Origin: CAYWIT01 sp964458415
GTDB lineage: Bacteria > Pseudomonadota > Alphaproteobacteria > Micavibrionales > UBA2020
Direction of reading: 5' to 3'
NCBI GenBank assembly: GCA_964458415.1
Contig: CAYWIT010000005.1
Location: 62,001 to 126,000 of the forward strand
Length of the DNA stretch: 64,000 bases
Shown: one piece after another, positions 34,671 through 44,039 of the stretch
Numbering within the stretch: position 1 is the stretch's first letter
Layout of the letters: each line of letters opens with the position of its first letter
Position numbers and translations under genes: made by a program
The notes under the pieces: model-generated
Told to the model about the DNA's origin: nothing
The model's database searches: none
Seen by the model: only the letters and a program-made list of their open reading frames with translations

Positions 34671-36089
34671 ATGTCAGCAGCACAATACGATGTGGTGGTT
34701 ATCGGTTCGGGCCCCGGGGGATATGTCTGCGCGATTCGCGCCGCACAGCTGGGCCTGAAAGTCGCCTGCGTTGAAAAGGATAATACGCTGGGGGGAACCT
34801 GCCTGAATGTCGGCTGCATTCCGTCCAAAGCGCTTTTGAGCGTCTCGGAGAAATATGAACATGCTGCGCACCAGTTTGCCGCCCTCGGGATTGATGTGGG
34901 CAAACCGAAAATCGACCTGAAAAAAATGATGGCGCATAAAGACAAAGTGGTGGGCGCCAATACGCAGGGCATCGCTTTCCTGTTCAAGAAGAACAAGGTG
35001 GATCATCTTGTCGGCACGGGCGCGGTTGCCGGTCCGGGCAAGGTCGAGGTCACGGGAAAAGACGGCAGGAAAACGCTCGAAACAAAGAACATCGTTATCG
35101 CGACAGGCTCTGAATCCACTCCATTACCGGGCATCACGACGGATGAGAAGCAGATCATCACGTCGACCGGTGCGCTGTCTTTGGAAAAAATTCCAGCGTC
35201 GCTGGCGGTCATTGGCGGCGGTGTGATCGGACTGGAACTGGGGGCAGTCTGGCAACGCCTCGGCGCCAAAGTGATTGTTATCGAGTTTATGGATCGTATT
35301 CTGCCTGGCATGGATCTCGAGCTTTCGAAGGAGATGAAAAAGATCCTGACGAAACAGGGCATGGAATTCCGGCTTTCCACCAAGGTCACGGCCGCAAAAA
35401 CAGCGAAGGACAAAGTGACGCTCACGCTGGAACCGGCTATGCCTGGCGCAGCAGGCGAGAAAGCGGAAACACTTGACGCAGAAACCGTTCTGGTGGCCAT
35501 CGGCCGGCGTCCCTATACGGCAGGGCTCGGTCTCGACAAGGCCGGAGTGAAAGTTGACAGTCGTGGCCGGATCGAAATCGACAATCATTTCCAGACGACA
35601 GTGAAGGGCATTTATGCCCTTGGTGACGTGGTGCGCGGCCCGATGCTGGCGCATAAGGCCGAGGATGAGGGCGTCGCTGTGGCTGAGATCATCGCCGGGC
35701 AGGCGGGGCATGTGAATTATGAAGCCATTCCGGGTGTGGTTTACACTTTCCCCGAGGTCGCCAGTGTGGGCGCGACAGAAGAACAGCTCAAGGAAGCGGG
35801 CACGATTTATAAAGTTGGCAAGTTTCCCTACATGGCGAATGGCCGCGCACGCGCCATGGCTGCGGTTGAAGGTTTTGTCAAAATTCTGGCAGATGCGAAA
35901 ACCGACCGCGTTCTGGGCTGCCACATTATCGGTGCCGAGGCCGGGACGTTGATCGCGGAAGTTGTCGCGGTGATGGAATTTGGTGGTTCAGCCGAAGATA
36001 TCGCCCGGACCTGCCACGCGCATCCGACCCTGAACGAGGTCGTCAAGGAAGCGGCCTTGGCGGTCGATGGCCGGCCGATCCATATTTGA
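34671..36089 (+). CDS. lpd: Dihydrolipoyl dehydrogenase (E3)
   Basis: FAD flavoprotein that re-oxidises the lipoyl groups of 2-acid dehydrogenase complexes. 472 aa without an extra lipoyl domain. VVIGSGPGGYVCAIRAAQLG, redox-active Cys pair in GGTCLNVGCIPSKALL, NAD-binding VIGGGVIGLELGAVW, GDVVRGPMLAHKAEDEG, and catalytic His-Glu in CHAHPTLNEVVKEAAL. The ATG at 34671 follows AAGAGGAAAAAAT. A NUDIX gene starts 1 nt after the stop. Confidence 0.97.
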   Translation: MSAAQYDVVVIGSGPGGYVCAIRAAQLGLKVACVEKDNTLGGTCLNVGCIPSKALLSVSEKYEHAAHQFAALGIDVGKPKIDLKKMMAHKDKVVGANTQGIAFLFKKNKVDHLVGTGAVAGPGKVEVTGKDGRKTLETKNIVIATGSESTPLPGITTDEKQIITSTGALSLEKIPASLAVIGGGVIGLELGAVWQRLGAKVIVIEFMDRILPGMDLELSKEMKKILTKQGMEFRLSTKVTAAKTAKDKVTLTLEPAMPGAAGEKAETLDAETVLVAIGRRPYTAGLGLDKAGVKVDSRGRIEIDNHFQTTVKGIYALGDVVRGPMLAHKAEDEGVAVAEIIAGQAGHVNYEAIPGVVYTFPEVASVGATEEQLKEAGTIYKVGKFPYMANGRARAMAAVEGFVKILADAKTDRVLGCHIIGAEAGTLIAEVVAVMEFGGSAEDIARTCHAHPTLNEVVKEAALAVDGRPIHI

Positions 36090-36090
36090 G

Positions 36091-36573
36091 ATGACAGAGG
36101 TTCCTTTCAAATCAAATGCAGCGGTGGTTCAGGTTGTTCGTCGTACGGCGCGTGGCCCTGAAATATTGCTGTTAAAAAGATCTAAAGGGGATGGACTCGA
36201 CAATCTTTGGCTGTATGTGGCGGGACGGATCGAGGCAGGAGAACAGGCTTGGCAAACGGCGTTACGCGAGTTGAAAGAGGAAACCGGGTTGATGCCACAG
36301 GAATTTTATTCAGCCAATTTTTGCGAACAGTTTTATTCTGTGGCGATGAACGCGATTTGCGTTCTACCCGTTTTTGTTACTTTTGTTGATGAGGGGCAAC
36401 AAGTCCGGATTAACCATGAGCATTCTGAATTCCGGTGGTTCAGTTTTGAAGAAGCCCGTAGCGTGGTTTCCATGAACAACCAACGGGAATGTCTTGATGT
36501 GGTTGAGCTGAACTTCATTAAAAATGCACCATGTGATTTTGCACGGATCGAAATTTGTAATCCAAAAACGTAA
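36091..36573 (+). CDS. NUDIX hydrolase
   Basis: 160 aa. A complete Nudix box, G-x5-E-x7-REL-x-EE-x-GL, starts at GRIEAGEQ and ends at RELKEETGL. The family cleaves nucleoside diphosphates linked to another moiety; the substrate cannot be read here. It is 1 nt downstream of lpd and likely co-transcribed. The base composition is more AT-rich than that of lpd, which might reflect a different origin. Confidence 0.85.
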   Translation: MTEVPFKSNAAVVQVVRRTARGPEILLLKRSKGDGLDNLWLYVAGRIEAGEQAWQTALRELKEETGLMPQEFYSANFCEQFYSVAMNAICVLPVFVTFVDEGQQVRINHEHSEFRWFSFEEARSVVSMNNQRECLDVVELNFIKNAPCDFARIEICNPKT

Positions 36574-36654
36574 TTATATTACATATTTAATTCATGTTTT
36601 CGCGAGAGAGGAAAGCTGCTAGTCTGATTTACAATTTCATCTTGATTCTGGACT

Positions 36655-37974
36655 ATGCGAATGACACAGGCGAGTTGTTTCAGGGCTTCCTTTTCAAGGG
36701 CCGCACGCAAGACGCGGACGGCGCTGGCGCTTGTGTTTTCCGTGGTCTCCGGACAGGTGCTGGCCCTTGATGCGGTGGAAAGCCAAGCGCCGCCTGCGCC
36801 GATACAGCAGAATAAAAGTTATCTACAAATGCTCTATGAGGGCAATGGGGGCGTGGACGCGGCCACGCTTTCGGGTGAGGCATTAAAAAAAGCCTTTCTG
36901 GAGAAAAATTGTAGCAGGGCAGATGCCGTCTTGGCCGAGGAGAAGCCAAACTATAATTTATTACAAAGTTTGAAGATGCTGGAAAAGTCTTCCGCCTTCG
37001 GGGCGGCGCTGGTGAAGGAGGCGCGGGAAAATGGCGTTCAGTTCTGTGCGTTGCAGGCTTTGCCCACTGATATGGCCGGGCAATATCAAATTGATATTAA
37101 TGCGGTTTTGGCACGGTCAGCGGAGCCTTCACCGTTATTCTCCCTGACTCTGGCTCATGAGATACACCACGCCGGACAGGGGAAGGCCGGGTTGATTAAT
37201 TATTACTATGACTGGGATATAGAATCCCGGGTGCGCCGTTCCCTGACGATCGAGGCGGCGGCGGCAGTGACGGAGTTTCTTGTCGCCTGGCAGGCGGCAG
37301 AGGCCGGAAATCCTGATTATTGGCGGGACTTGCAGCATGGTTACGTGAGTTTCTATTATGGCGATCAGGAAATGTACCGTGTAATAGAAAATACCTGGCG
37401 GACGGCTGTGGCTTCCGGTGTGACGCAGGACGAGGCCCTGCGCCAGACCGGCCTTGCTGCCTGGAATCGTATTTTTGCCGGAGATGATTTTCTGAGATTC
37501 TATTTGAATCGGCAAATTCAGGCGCTGCTGACCGAAATTCAGTCCGGCGCTATAAAGTCTGGTGACCGGGTTAATAAAAACGGGTTTGGTCAGGACAAGG
37601 TCGACCTTGCCGGCACGGTAGGAAAGCTGGTGAGCTTTACAAAAGGCGCCATCTTTCCGCCGTTGGATGCATTGCTTGCGCGGGATCAGAAAATGAAATG
37701 GACCTTTGAAGCGGTGGTTCTCTTTCAGCACGAGAAGGTTTTTGGCAAGGGCTCTTCGGAAGCGCGGGCGCTGCGGGAAAAGGCGCTTGCCGGAAACAAT
37801 CCTTATTTAGTCCTGAATCTTGAAAATATTTCAGCGCAGGTCCACCCGGCGCTGGGGAAAGCGAGTGGTCATGCGCATGCGAATCTTTATCAGAGGTTTG
37901 ATGAAGAGCTGAAAAAGCATTCAGCGGCAGACGTTACTGTGGCGCGCCAGCAGCTTGCCGCTCCGGTGCCCTGA
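36655..37974 (+). CDS. Exported putative metallopeptidase (HExxH)
   Basis: 439 aa. N-terminal signal peptide (TRTALALVFSVVSGQVLA). FSLTLAHEIHHAGQ contains a His168-Glu-x-x-His172 zinc motif in a helix after a beta-like stretch, and acidic residues in LTIEAAAAVTEFL, 30-40 residues later, could be the third ligand. This resembles the poorly known DUF6782-type putative metallopeptidases; that link is from memory. Likely periplasmic or secreted. Its stop abuts the stop of the convergent gene at 37975. Confidence 0.6.
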   Translation: MRMTQASCFRASFSRAARKTRTALALVFSVVSGQVLALDAVESQAPPAPIQQNKSYLQMLYEGNGGVDAATLSGEALKKAFLEKNCSRADAVLAEEKPNYNLLQSLKMLEKSSAFGAALVKEARENGVQFCALQALPTDMAGQYQIDINAVLARSAEPSPLFSLTLAHEIHHAGQGKAGLINYYYDWDIESRVRRSLTIEAAAAVTEFLVAWQAAEAGNPDYWRDLQHGYVSFYYGDQEMYRVIENTWRTAVASGVTQDEALRQTGLAAWNRIFAGDDFLRFYLNRQIQALLTEIQSGAIKSGDRVNKNGFGQDKVDLAGTVGKLVSFTKGAIFPPLDALLARDQKMKWTFEAVVLFQHEKVFGKGSSEARALREKALAGNNPYLVLNLENISAQVHPALGKASGHAHANLYQRFDEELKKHSAADVTVARQQLAAPVP

Positions 37975-38490
37975 TCAAGGTTTCGGGAATGGCTTCTGGC
38001 TGATTTTTACATCCTTGACCGCTTCGTAAATTGCTCGCGGGTCGCTGTAGTGATCCCCCTGCAGAGCCGAGATACGCTCGGCCATGGTCAGGAGGACACT
38101 GATATTTTTGTGGAGGAAAGTGTCGACACGCGCGGCTGTGTCAGCAGCGTTGTTCTCAAGCAGGACAAGCTTTGCAGATTCAAAAGCGGCTGTCAGTTTG
38201 CCTTTATATTGGGCGATATTCGTGCAGCCATCCTGCGCGGCTGCTGCCGAGATTCCTTCGGCAATGCCCTGAAAGGCTTCAACGCTCTCGATAATGCCAT
38301 TTTTTGCGGCCTTCTTCATGTCTTGGAGATGCGTGTGCAGCGTTGCGGGATCAAACATCATGCCCTCGATAAGTTCGGCCAGATTTTGGATTTCCATGGT
38401 TTTGGCGCGGGGGGACTTCGCCTCACGGATGGCGGAAACCTGTGCGTTGATCATATTGGCGATATCCATGCGGTTTTGTTCTTCGAACAT
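37975..38490 (-). CDS. Unknown all-helical protein
   Basis: 171 aa, Met/Ala/Lys-rich, predicted helical throughout (for example MEIQNLAELIEGMM and LLTMAERISALQGD). No signal peptide, no known motif. A strong AAGGAG precedes the ATG and a good promoter lies at 38523-38551. Convergent with and abutting the HExxH protein gene. Confidence 0.65.
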   Translation of the reverse strand: MFEEQNRMDIANMINAQVSAIREAKSPRAKTMEIQNLAELIEGMMFDPATLHTHLQDMKKAAKNGIIESVEAFQGIAEGISAAAAQDGCTNIAQYKGKLTAAFESAKLVLLENNAADTAARVDTFLHKNISVLLTMAERISALQGDHYSDPRAIYEAVKDVKISQKPFPKP

Positions 38491-38522
38491 GACAATTTCT
38501 CCTTATTTCTGAAAACTCAGGC

Positions 38523-38551
38523 AGATTAGCCTAATTATGACAATATGTCAA
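38523..38551 (-). promoter_or_regulatory. Promoter of the 37975-38490 gene
   Basis: Minus strand: perfect -35 TTGACA (38551-38546), 17-nt spacer, -10 TAATCT (38528-38523). The -35 overlaps a small dyad TGACA-ATA-TGTCA (38538-38550). Confidence 0.6.
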
Positions 38552-38647
38552 ATATAAAATCTTAAGCATTTTCAAAACCTTGAAAGACTTTTAAAATGCG
38601 AGGCAATTCTTTTTGGAAGCGAATCATCATTTGCGGGGTCCTTTTCT

Positions 38648-39478
38648 ATGTCATTTCAAAAAATCCTTATTATTGTCCTCGCTGCCGCGACTCTTCTGGC
38701 AGGGCCAGCGCCGCTTGAGCCGGCCTATGCAGAGGATGGCGGTATTATCGGCACGATTCAGGAAGTGGAGGGGACTGTTACGGTCATGTCCTCCGGCGGG
38801 GCGAAGGTGCTGGCAGCGATTGATACGCCAATGCATGAACACGATACGATTGTGACGGGACCGGCATCACGGGCTTTCGTTCTATTGATCGATAATACCG
38901 AACTGACCTTGTCGGAGAATACCACGCTGCGGTTTGATGACTATGCCTATGATAATGAAGACGATACGGAGAACAAAGGCGTCTATTCAATTTTGCAGGG
39001 GACTTTTCTTTATGTAAGCGGGCTGGTCGCCAAAAAGGAAAACCCTGATGTCACGGTCAATACGCCCTATGGTGCCATCGGTATTCGCGGCACTGAATTC
39101 TGGGGTGGCGATATTGACGGAGTTTACGGCATCCTTGTCAATGACGGGCAAGTCAGCGTCAGAAACGAGAGTGGGGCTGTGGCGCTGGCCAAAGGCGAGG
39201 GGACAACGTTGCGCAGTCGCCGTGAAGCGCCGTTGCGAGGTGTGCGCTGGGGGGATGAAAAAATACAGCGCGCGGTTGCCAGTGTTAGCCTGAAAAACCG
39301 GGCGCAAATCCGTCAGCGTATCCAGCAAAAGCAGGAATGGTACAGGACCTTGCGCGCCGAGCATAAGGAGCGTCTGCGGGCGAAACGGGGAAAGCTTCGT
39401 GAAAAACTTCTCGAGCGAAAGGTTCCTGCCGCATCGGGCGAGCGACGGCAGAAAATACGCGAAAGACTGCAACGGTAG
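38648..39478 (+). CDS. Exported FecR-domain protein with basic coiled tail
   Basis: 276 aa. Signal peptide with cleavage near AYA-EDGG. FecR-like beta domain follows: GTIQEVEGTVTVMSSGGAKVL, MHEHDTIVTGPASRAFVLL, NTELTLSENTTLRFDDY, VNTPYGAIGIRGTEFW and VNDGQVSVRN. The last 75 residues are very rich in Arg/Lys/Glu and probably form a long helix (RLRAKRGKLREKLLER). The FecR fold outside iron signalling is common in periplasmic proteins; no sigma factor or TonB receptor is nearby. It lies 22 bp before hutU, so it may share a transcript. Confidence 0.8.
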   Translation: MSFQKILIIVLAAATLLAGPAPLEPAYAEDGGIIGTIQEVEGTVTVMSSGGAKVLAAIDTPMHEHDTIVTGPASRAFVLLIDNTELTLSENTTLRFDDYAYDNEDDTENKGVYSILQGTFLYVSGLVAKKENPDVTVNTPYGAIGIRGTEFWGGDIDGVYGILVNDGQVSVRNESGAVALAKGEGTTLRSRREAPLRGVRWGDEKIQRAVASVSLKNRAQIRQRIQQKQEWYRTLRAEHKERLRAKRGKLREKLLERKVPAASGERRQKIRERLQR

Positions 39479-39500
39479 GGTTCTGATCCTGGGAGGGAAT

Positions 39501-41192
39501 ATGACAGAAACATGCGCCAATAAACGGATTATCAGAGCGCCGCGCGGCAAGCAGCTCAATGCCAGAAACTGGCTGACCGAAGCGCCTTTGCGGATGCTGA
39601 TGAATAATCTTGATCCGGATGTCGCCGAAAATCCGGACGAGCTGGTGGTCTATGGTGGCATCGGCAAGGCGGCACGGAACTGGGCGTGTTTTGACAAAAT
39701 CGTCGAAACCCTGAAAAAGCTCGAATCCGATGAAACGCTGCTGGTACAGTCCGGCAAACCGGTCGGCGTTTTCAAAACGCATGAAAACGCACCGCGTGTG
39801 CTGATCGCCAATTCCAATCTGGTGCCACACTGGGCGACCTGGGAACATTTCCGCGAGCTGGATGCCAAGGGCCTGATGATGTACGGGCAGATGACGGCAG
39901 GATCGTGGATTTATATCGGTACGCAGGGCATCGTGCAGGGGACCTACGAAACCTTTGCCGAAATGGGCCGCAAGCATTTTGGCGGAAGGCTCAAGGGAAA
40001 ATGGATTTTGACCGGCGGCCTCGGCGGCATGGGCGGCGCACAGCCTCTCGCCGCGACGATGGCCGGCGCCTCGCTGCTGGGTGTCGAATGTCAGGCCAGC
40101 CGGATCGAGCGGCGGTTGCAGACAGGCTATCTCGATCAGAAAGCAGATACGCTGGAAGAGGCGATCAATATGATCCATGCCGCGCATGCGAAAGGCGAAG
40201 CCGTATCGGTGGGGTTGCTGGGCAATGCGGCGGATATCTTTCCGGCATTGGTCAGTCTGGCGGCGACTGATAAAAGATACCTTCCGGATGCGGTGACGGA
40301 CCAGACTTCGGCGCATGATCCGCTCAACGGTTATTTGCCGCAGGGCTGGAACTGGGCCATGGCCGAGCAAGAGCGCCGCATACATCCGGAGAAAGTGATT
40401 GTAGCCGCGAAAAAATCCATGGCGGTGCATGTCCGTGCCATGCTGGATTTTCACCGGAGGGGGATTCCCGTTTTCGACTACGGGAATAATATCCGGCAGG
40501 TCGCGTTCGAGGAGGGTGTGCAGGACGCTTTTTCCTTTCCCGGTTTTGTTCCCGCCTATATCCGGCCTTTGTTTTGCCGCGGGATCGGGCCGTTTCGCTG
40601 GGCGGCCTTGTCCGGCGATCCGGAGGATATTTACAAGACGGATCAGAAGGTAAAAGAGCTGATGCCGGATGACGCGCATCTGCACAACTGGCTTGACATG
40701 GCGCGGCAGCGTATCCAGTTTCAGGGGCTTCCGGCGCGGATCTGCTGGGTCGGTCTGGGGGACCGCGCGCGGCTTGGCCTTGCCTTTAACGAGATGGTGG
40801 CGCGTGGCGAACTGAGTGCGCCCGTGGTGATTGGTCGCGACCATCTGGATAGCGGTTCCGTTGCCAGTCCCAACCGCGAGACGGAAGGAATGAAGGACGG
40901 CTCGGACGCCGTGTCCGACTGGCCGCTGCTGAATGCGCTGTTGAATACCGCCTCGGGAGCGACATGGGTTTCCCTGCATCATGGCGGCGGCGTGGGTATG
41001 GGATTCTCGCAGCATGCGGGGATGGTCATTGTTGCGGATGGCACGCCGGAAGCGGCGGCGCGCATTGCCCGTGTCCTGACCAACGACCCTGCCACAGGTG
41101 TCATGCGTCATGCCGATGCGGGCTATGATATCGCGATTGACTGCGCGAAGGAAAAAGGGCTTGTTTTGCCGATGCTGGAGAAGAAAGCATGA
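39501..41192 (+). CDS. hutU: Urocanate hydratase
   Basis: Second step of histidine degradation: urocanate to imidazolone propionate, with bound NAD. 563 aa. IRAPRGKQLNARNWLTEAP-like N-terminus, GGIGKAARNW, GLGGMGGAQPLAA (NAD site), QTSAHDPLNGYLP, FDYGNNIRQVA, RPLFCRGIGPFRWAALSG with the catalytic-region Cys, and HHGGGVGMGFSQHAG. GGGAGGGAAT precedes the ATG at 39501; an in-frame ATG at 39399 lies inside the FecR gene. The stop overlaps the hutH ATG by 4 nt. Confidence 0.97.
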   Translation: MTETCANKRIIRAPRGKQLNARNWLTEAPLRMLMNNLDPDVAENPDELVVYGGIGKAARNWACFDKIVETLKKLESDETLLVQSGKPVGVFKTHENAPRVLIANSNLVPHWATWEHFRELDAKGLMMYGQMTAGSWIYIGTQGIVQGTYETFAEMGRKHFGGRLKGKWILTGGLGGMGGAQPLAATMAGASLLGVECQASRIERRLQTGYLDQKADTLEEAINMIHAAHAKGEAVSVGLLGNAADIFPALVSLAATDKRYLPDAVTDQTSAHDPLNGYLPQGWNWAMAEQERRIHPEKVIVAAKKSMAVHVRAMLDFHRRGIPVFDYGNNIRQVAFEEGVQDAFSFPGFVPAYIRPLFCRGIGPFRWAALSGDPEDIYKTDQKVKELMPDDAHLHNWLDMARQRIQFQGLPARICWVGLGDRARLGLAFNEMVARGELSAPVVIGRDHLDSGSVASPNRETEGMKDGSDAVSDWPLLNALLNTASGATWVSLHHGGGVGMGFSQHAGMVIVADGTPEAAARIARVLTNDPATGVMRHADAGYDIAIDCAKEKGLVLPMLEKKA

Positions 41193-42730
41193 AAAAAATA
41201 ATTTTAAAACCGGGTGAAGTGACGCTTTCGCTGTTGCGCACCGTTGCAGGTTATCATACGCCCGTCTCCCTTGGCGCCGAAGCCTATAAAAAAATCGCTG
41301 CAGGGAAGGCCGTCGTGGATACTGTTATCAGGGAGGGGCGGACCGTCTACAGCATCAATACCGGTTTCGGTGCTCTGGCGAAAGTGCGCATTCCGCCAGC
41401 ACAGTTCGGCAAGCTCCAGAAAAATCTGATTCTCTCGCATGCGACGGGTGTCGGCAAGTTTCTGGAGGATGATATCGTCCGCCTGATACTGATTTTAAAG
41501 ATCAATGCGCTTGCACAGGGGCATTCCGGCGTCCGGCGCGAGGTGGTGGATTTCCTGCTCGCTCTTTACAACCATGAAATTTACCCCTGTATCCCGGAAA
41601 AGGGCTCGGTCGGCGCTTCGGGCGATCTGGCGCCGCTGGCGCATTTATCCCTGCCGCTGCTGGGTGCCGGCCAGGTCCGGATGCACGGCATTTTAATGGA
41701 ATCGAAAACGGCTCTTAAAAAGACCGGGCTGAAGCCGCTGGAGCTCTCTCCCAAAGAAGGGCTGGCACTTATCAATGGCACGCAGGTATCAACGGCACTG
41801 GCTTTGCGCGGGTTGTTTCGCGCGGAGGATTGTTTTGCAGCGGCAGTGGTTGCGGGCGCGCTGAGTGTAGATGCAGCCAAGGGCGCGACCACGCCATTTG
41901 ACGCCGATATTCAGAGGTTGCGCGGCCAGCGCGGCCAGATCGACGTGGCGAAAGTCTATATCAATCTGCTCAAGGGAAGCCGTATCCGGGCCTCGCATGA
42001 CAGCGCGGATGACCACAGGGTGCAGGATCCCTATTGCCTGCGCTGCATGCCGCAGGTAATGGGCGCTTGTCTGGATCATCTGCGTTTTGCGGCGGAGATC
42101 TTCCTGCGGGAGGCGAATGCCGTCACTGACAATCCTTTGGTATTTCCCGAGACGGGTGAGGTGAAGTCGGGAGGAAATTTCCATGCCGAACCGGTTGCCA
42201 TGGCGGCGGATACGCTGGCGCTGGTGATTGCCGAGATCGGCAATATGAGCGAAAGACGCACAGCCATGCTGATCGATCATAAAATCAGCGGCCTGCCGCC
42301 GTTTCTGGTCAAGGATGCCGGCGTCAATTCCGGCTTCATGATCGCGCATGTCACGGCGGCCGCGTTGGCGAGCGAAAACAAGCAGATGTCGCATCCTGCC
42401 TGCGTAGACAGCATCCCGACCTCTGCCAATCAGGAAGATCACGTCAGCATGGCGACGCACGGTGCCCGGCGCCTGAACGATATGGGGGCGAATACGGCGG
42501 TGATCGTCGGCGTCGAGCTGCTGGCGGCGGCGCAGGGTGTGGATTTTCATGCTCCGTTGCGGACGTCCCGTCCTCTTCAGGGCGCTTTGGACATCATTCG
42601 CAGGCAAGTCGCGCATTACACCGAGGATCATTATTTTGCGCCCGATATCCGTGCCATAACACGGTTGGTGGAAACGGGCAGCTTCTTGCCCTATGTTGGC
42701 CGCAACCTGCTGCCGTCTTTTTCATCCTGA
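41189..42730 (+). CDS. hutH: Histidine ammonia-lyase
   Basis: First step of histidine degradation: histidine to urocanate and ammonia. 513 aa. The Ala-Ser-Gly that forms the MIO cofactor sits in GSVGASGDLAPLAHL. YSINTGFGALAKVRI, DHRVQDPYCLRCMPQVMG and EDHVSMATHGARR are also typical. Overlaps hutU by 4 nt and is followed by hutG after 6 nt. Confidence 0.97.
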   Translation: MKKIILKPGEVTLSLLRTVAGYHTPVSLGAEAYKKIAAGKAVVDTVIREGRTVYSINTGFGALAKVRIPPAQFGKLQKNLILSHATGVGKFLEDDIVRLILILKINALAQGHSGVRREVVDFLLALYNHEIYPCIPEKGSVGASGDLAPLAHLSLPLLGAGQVRMHGILMESKTALKKTGLKPLELSPKEGLALINGTQVSTALALRGLFRAEDCFAAAVVAGALSVDAAKGATTPFDADIQRLRGQRGQIDVAKVYINLLKGSRIRASHDSADDHRVQDPYCLRCMPQVMGACLDHLRFAAEIFLREANAVTDNPLVFPETGEVKSGGNFHAEPVAMAADTLALVIAEIGNMSERRTAMLIDHKISGLPPFLVKDAGVNSGFMIAHVTAAALASENKQMSHPACVDSIPTSANQEDHVSMATHGARRLNDMGANTAVIVGVELLAAAQGVDFHAPLRTSRPLQGALDIIRRQVAHYTEDHYFAPDIRAITRLVETGSFLPYVGRNLLPSFSS

Positions 42731-42736
42731 GGCGGC

Positions 42737-43528
42737 ATGCAGACGAGAAAATTCATTCAGGGAACAACGCCGCTTCTGATCAGCATTCCGCATACGGGGA
42801 CGTTTGTGCCGCCAGAACTGGCGGCGCGGATGACGCCGGCAGCACTGCGTTTGCCGGATACGGACTGGCATCTGGAGAGGGTTTACGATTTCGCAGCGGG
42901 CATGGGGGCAGGGCTGTTGATGGCGACGCATTCCCGCTATGTTATCGACCTGAACCGTAGCGCAATGGATGAAACGCTTTATCCGGGGCAGGTCAAAACA
43001 GGGCTCTGCCCGCTGGAAACCTTTGACGGCGAGAAGATATATCTGGAGGGGGCGGAGCCGGATGAAGCGGAAAAGGCGGAAAGGGTGACGTCTTTTTGGC
43101 AGCCCTATCATCAAACGCTGATAGTGGAGCTTGAACGTCTCCGCCGACGGTTCGGTTATGCCATTCTTTATGATGCCCATTCCATCAGGTCCCGCGTTCC
43201 CCGGTTGTTCGAAGGGGTGCTGCCGGATCTTAATCTGGGCACGGTGCAGGGTAAAAGCTGCGCACCGGAACTGGCCGAAGGTGTTTTCAAGGCTGCTGCT
43301 TCCGGAGTGTTGACGGCGGTTTTGAACGGGCGCTTTGTTGGGGGGCATATTACGCGCTGTTATGGCCGTCCTGCGGAAAATATTCATGCCTTGCAGATGG
43401 AGATGACGTGGCAGAACTATATGGAGGAGGAATATCCGTTTTCTTATTGCTCTGAAAAAGCGGAGCGACTGCAAATGGCGCTCCGGCGGGTGATAACAGC
43501 GCTGCTGGAGTGGCGCGGAAATGAATGA
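42737..43528 (+). CDS. hutG: N-formylglutamate deformylase
   Basis: Hydrolyses N-formylglutamate to glutamate and formate, the last step of the five-step histidine pathway. 263 aa. ISIPHTGTFVPPEL, LMATHSRYVIDLNR, YDAHSIRSRVPRLFEG and GRFVGGHITRCYG match the family. The other needed enzymes (hutI, hutF) are not in the window. Overlaps the next gene by 8 nt. Confidence 0.93.
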   Translation: MQTRKFIQGTTPLLISIPHTGTFVPPELAARMTPAALRLPDTDWHLERVYDFAAGMGAGLLMATHSRYVIDLNRSAMDETLYPGQVKTGLCPLETFDGEKIYLEGAEPDEAEKAERVTSFWQPYHQTLIVELERLRRRFGYAILYDAHSIRSRVPRLFEGVLPDLNLGTVQGKSCAPELAEGVFKAAASGVLTAVLNGRFVGGHITRCYGRPAENIHALQMEMTWQNYMEEEYPFSYCSEKAERLQMALRRVITALLEWRGNE

Positions 43529-44036
43529 AATGGAAAGTCCGGTTTTGTGCGGGCAGTTTCAGGGCTATGCTCTGGCGGATGTTTTTGAAAAAACAACGCC
43601 GGCGGTGAGGGACAGGATTATTCATCTCTGGCAAAGGAACAAAGCCTTGCCAGCGGGAATTGATCCGGAACAGCGGGCCCGCCAGGCGGCGCTGGTTGCG
43701 TTTGATGCCGCAGGCGCGGCCATCGGCGTCACAACGGTTTTTCAAGGAGCGCTGGCGCAAATCGGCCTTACCGACCCTGCGGCCGAGCGTTATTATTTTT
43801 ACCGGATGTTTATCCAGCCTGCGGATCGGGTGGCGGAACTGATGCGGGTCATGACCAATACGACCTATGATCTTTTGCGCGCAAGGCAGATTCCCGACAG
43901 ACCGGCGGGGATGGTTTTTGTCAGCGAAAACCGCAAACTGATGCGGCGGGGCATGCGGCGTAAGCTGCTGACGCACGGCTATGAATTTATCGGACAGAAT
44001 AAACTGGGGCAGGACATCGTCCGGCGGCGGTTTTAG
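43521..44036 (+). CDS. GNAT-like acetyltransferase, hut-operon associated
   Basis: 171 aa. ALVAFDAAGAAIGVTTVF followed by RYYFYRMFIQPADRV has the strand-turn-strand look of a GNAT core, and RKLMRRGMRRKLLTHGYEFIGQN resembles the end of the fold; a clear acetyl-CoA R/Q-x-x-G-x-G/A loop is not seen. Overlaps hutG by 8 nt, so it is in the same operon. Substrate unknown; assignment is moderate. Confidence 0.5.
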   Translation: MNEMESPVLCGQFQGYALADVFEKTTPAVRDRIIHLWQRNKALPAGIDPEQRARQAALVAFDAAGAAIGVTTVFQGALAQIGLTDPAAERYYFYRMFIQPADRVAELMRVMTNTTYDLLRARQIPDRPAGMVFVSENRKLMRRGMRRKLLTHGYEFIGQNKLGQDIVRRRF

Positions 44037-44039
44037 GGC

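Noticed and set aside
38566..38599. GCATTTT/AAAATGC inverted repeat upstream of the FecR gene
   Set aside because: Short AT-rich arms with a 20-nt loop; not convincing as terminator or operator.
39285..41111. A 608-codon open frame antisense to hutU
   Set aside because: Shadow of a strongly conserved gene; no ribosome-binding site and low-complexity reverse-frame composition.
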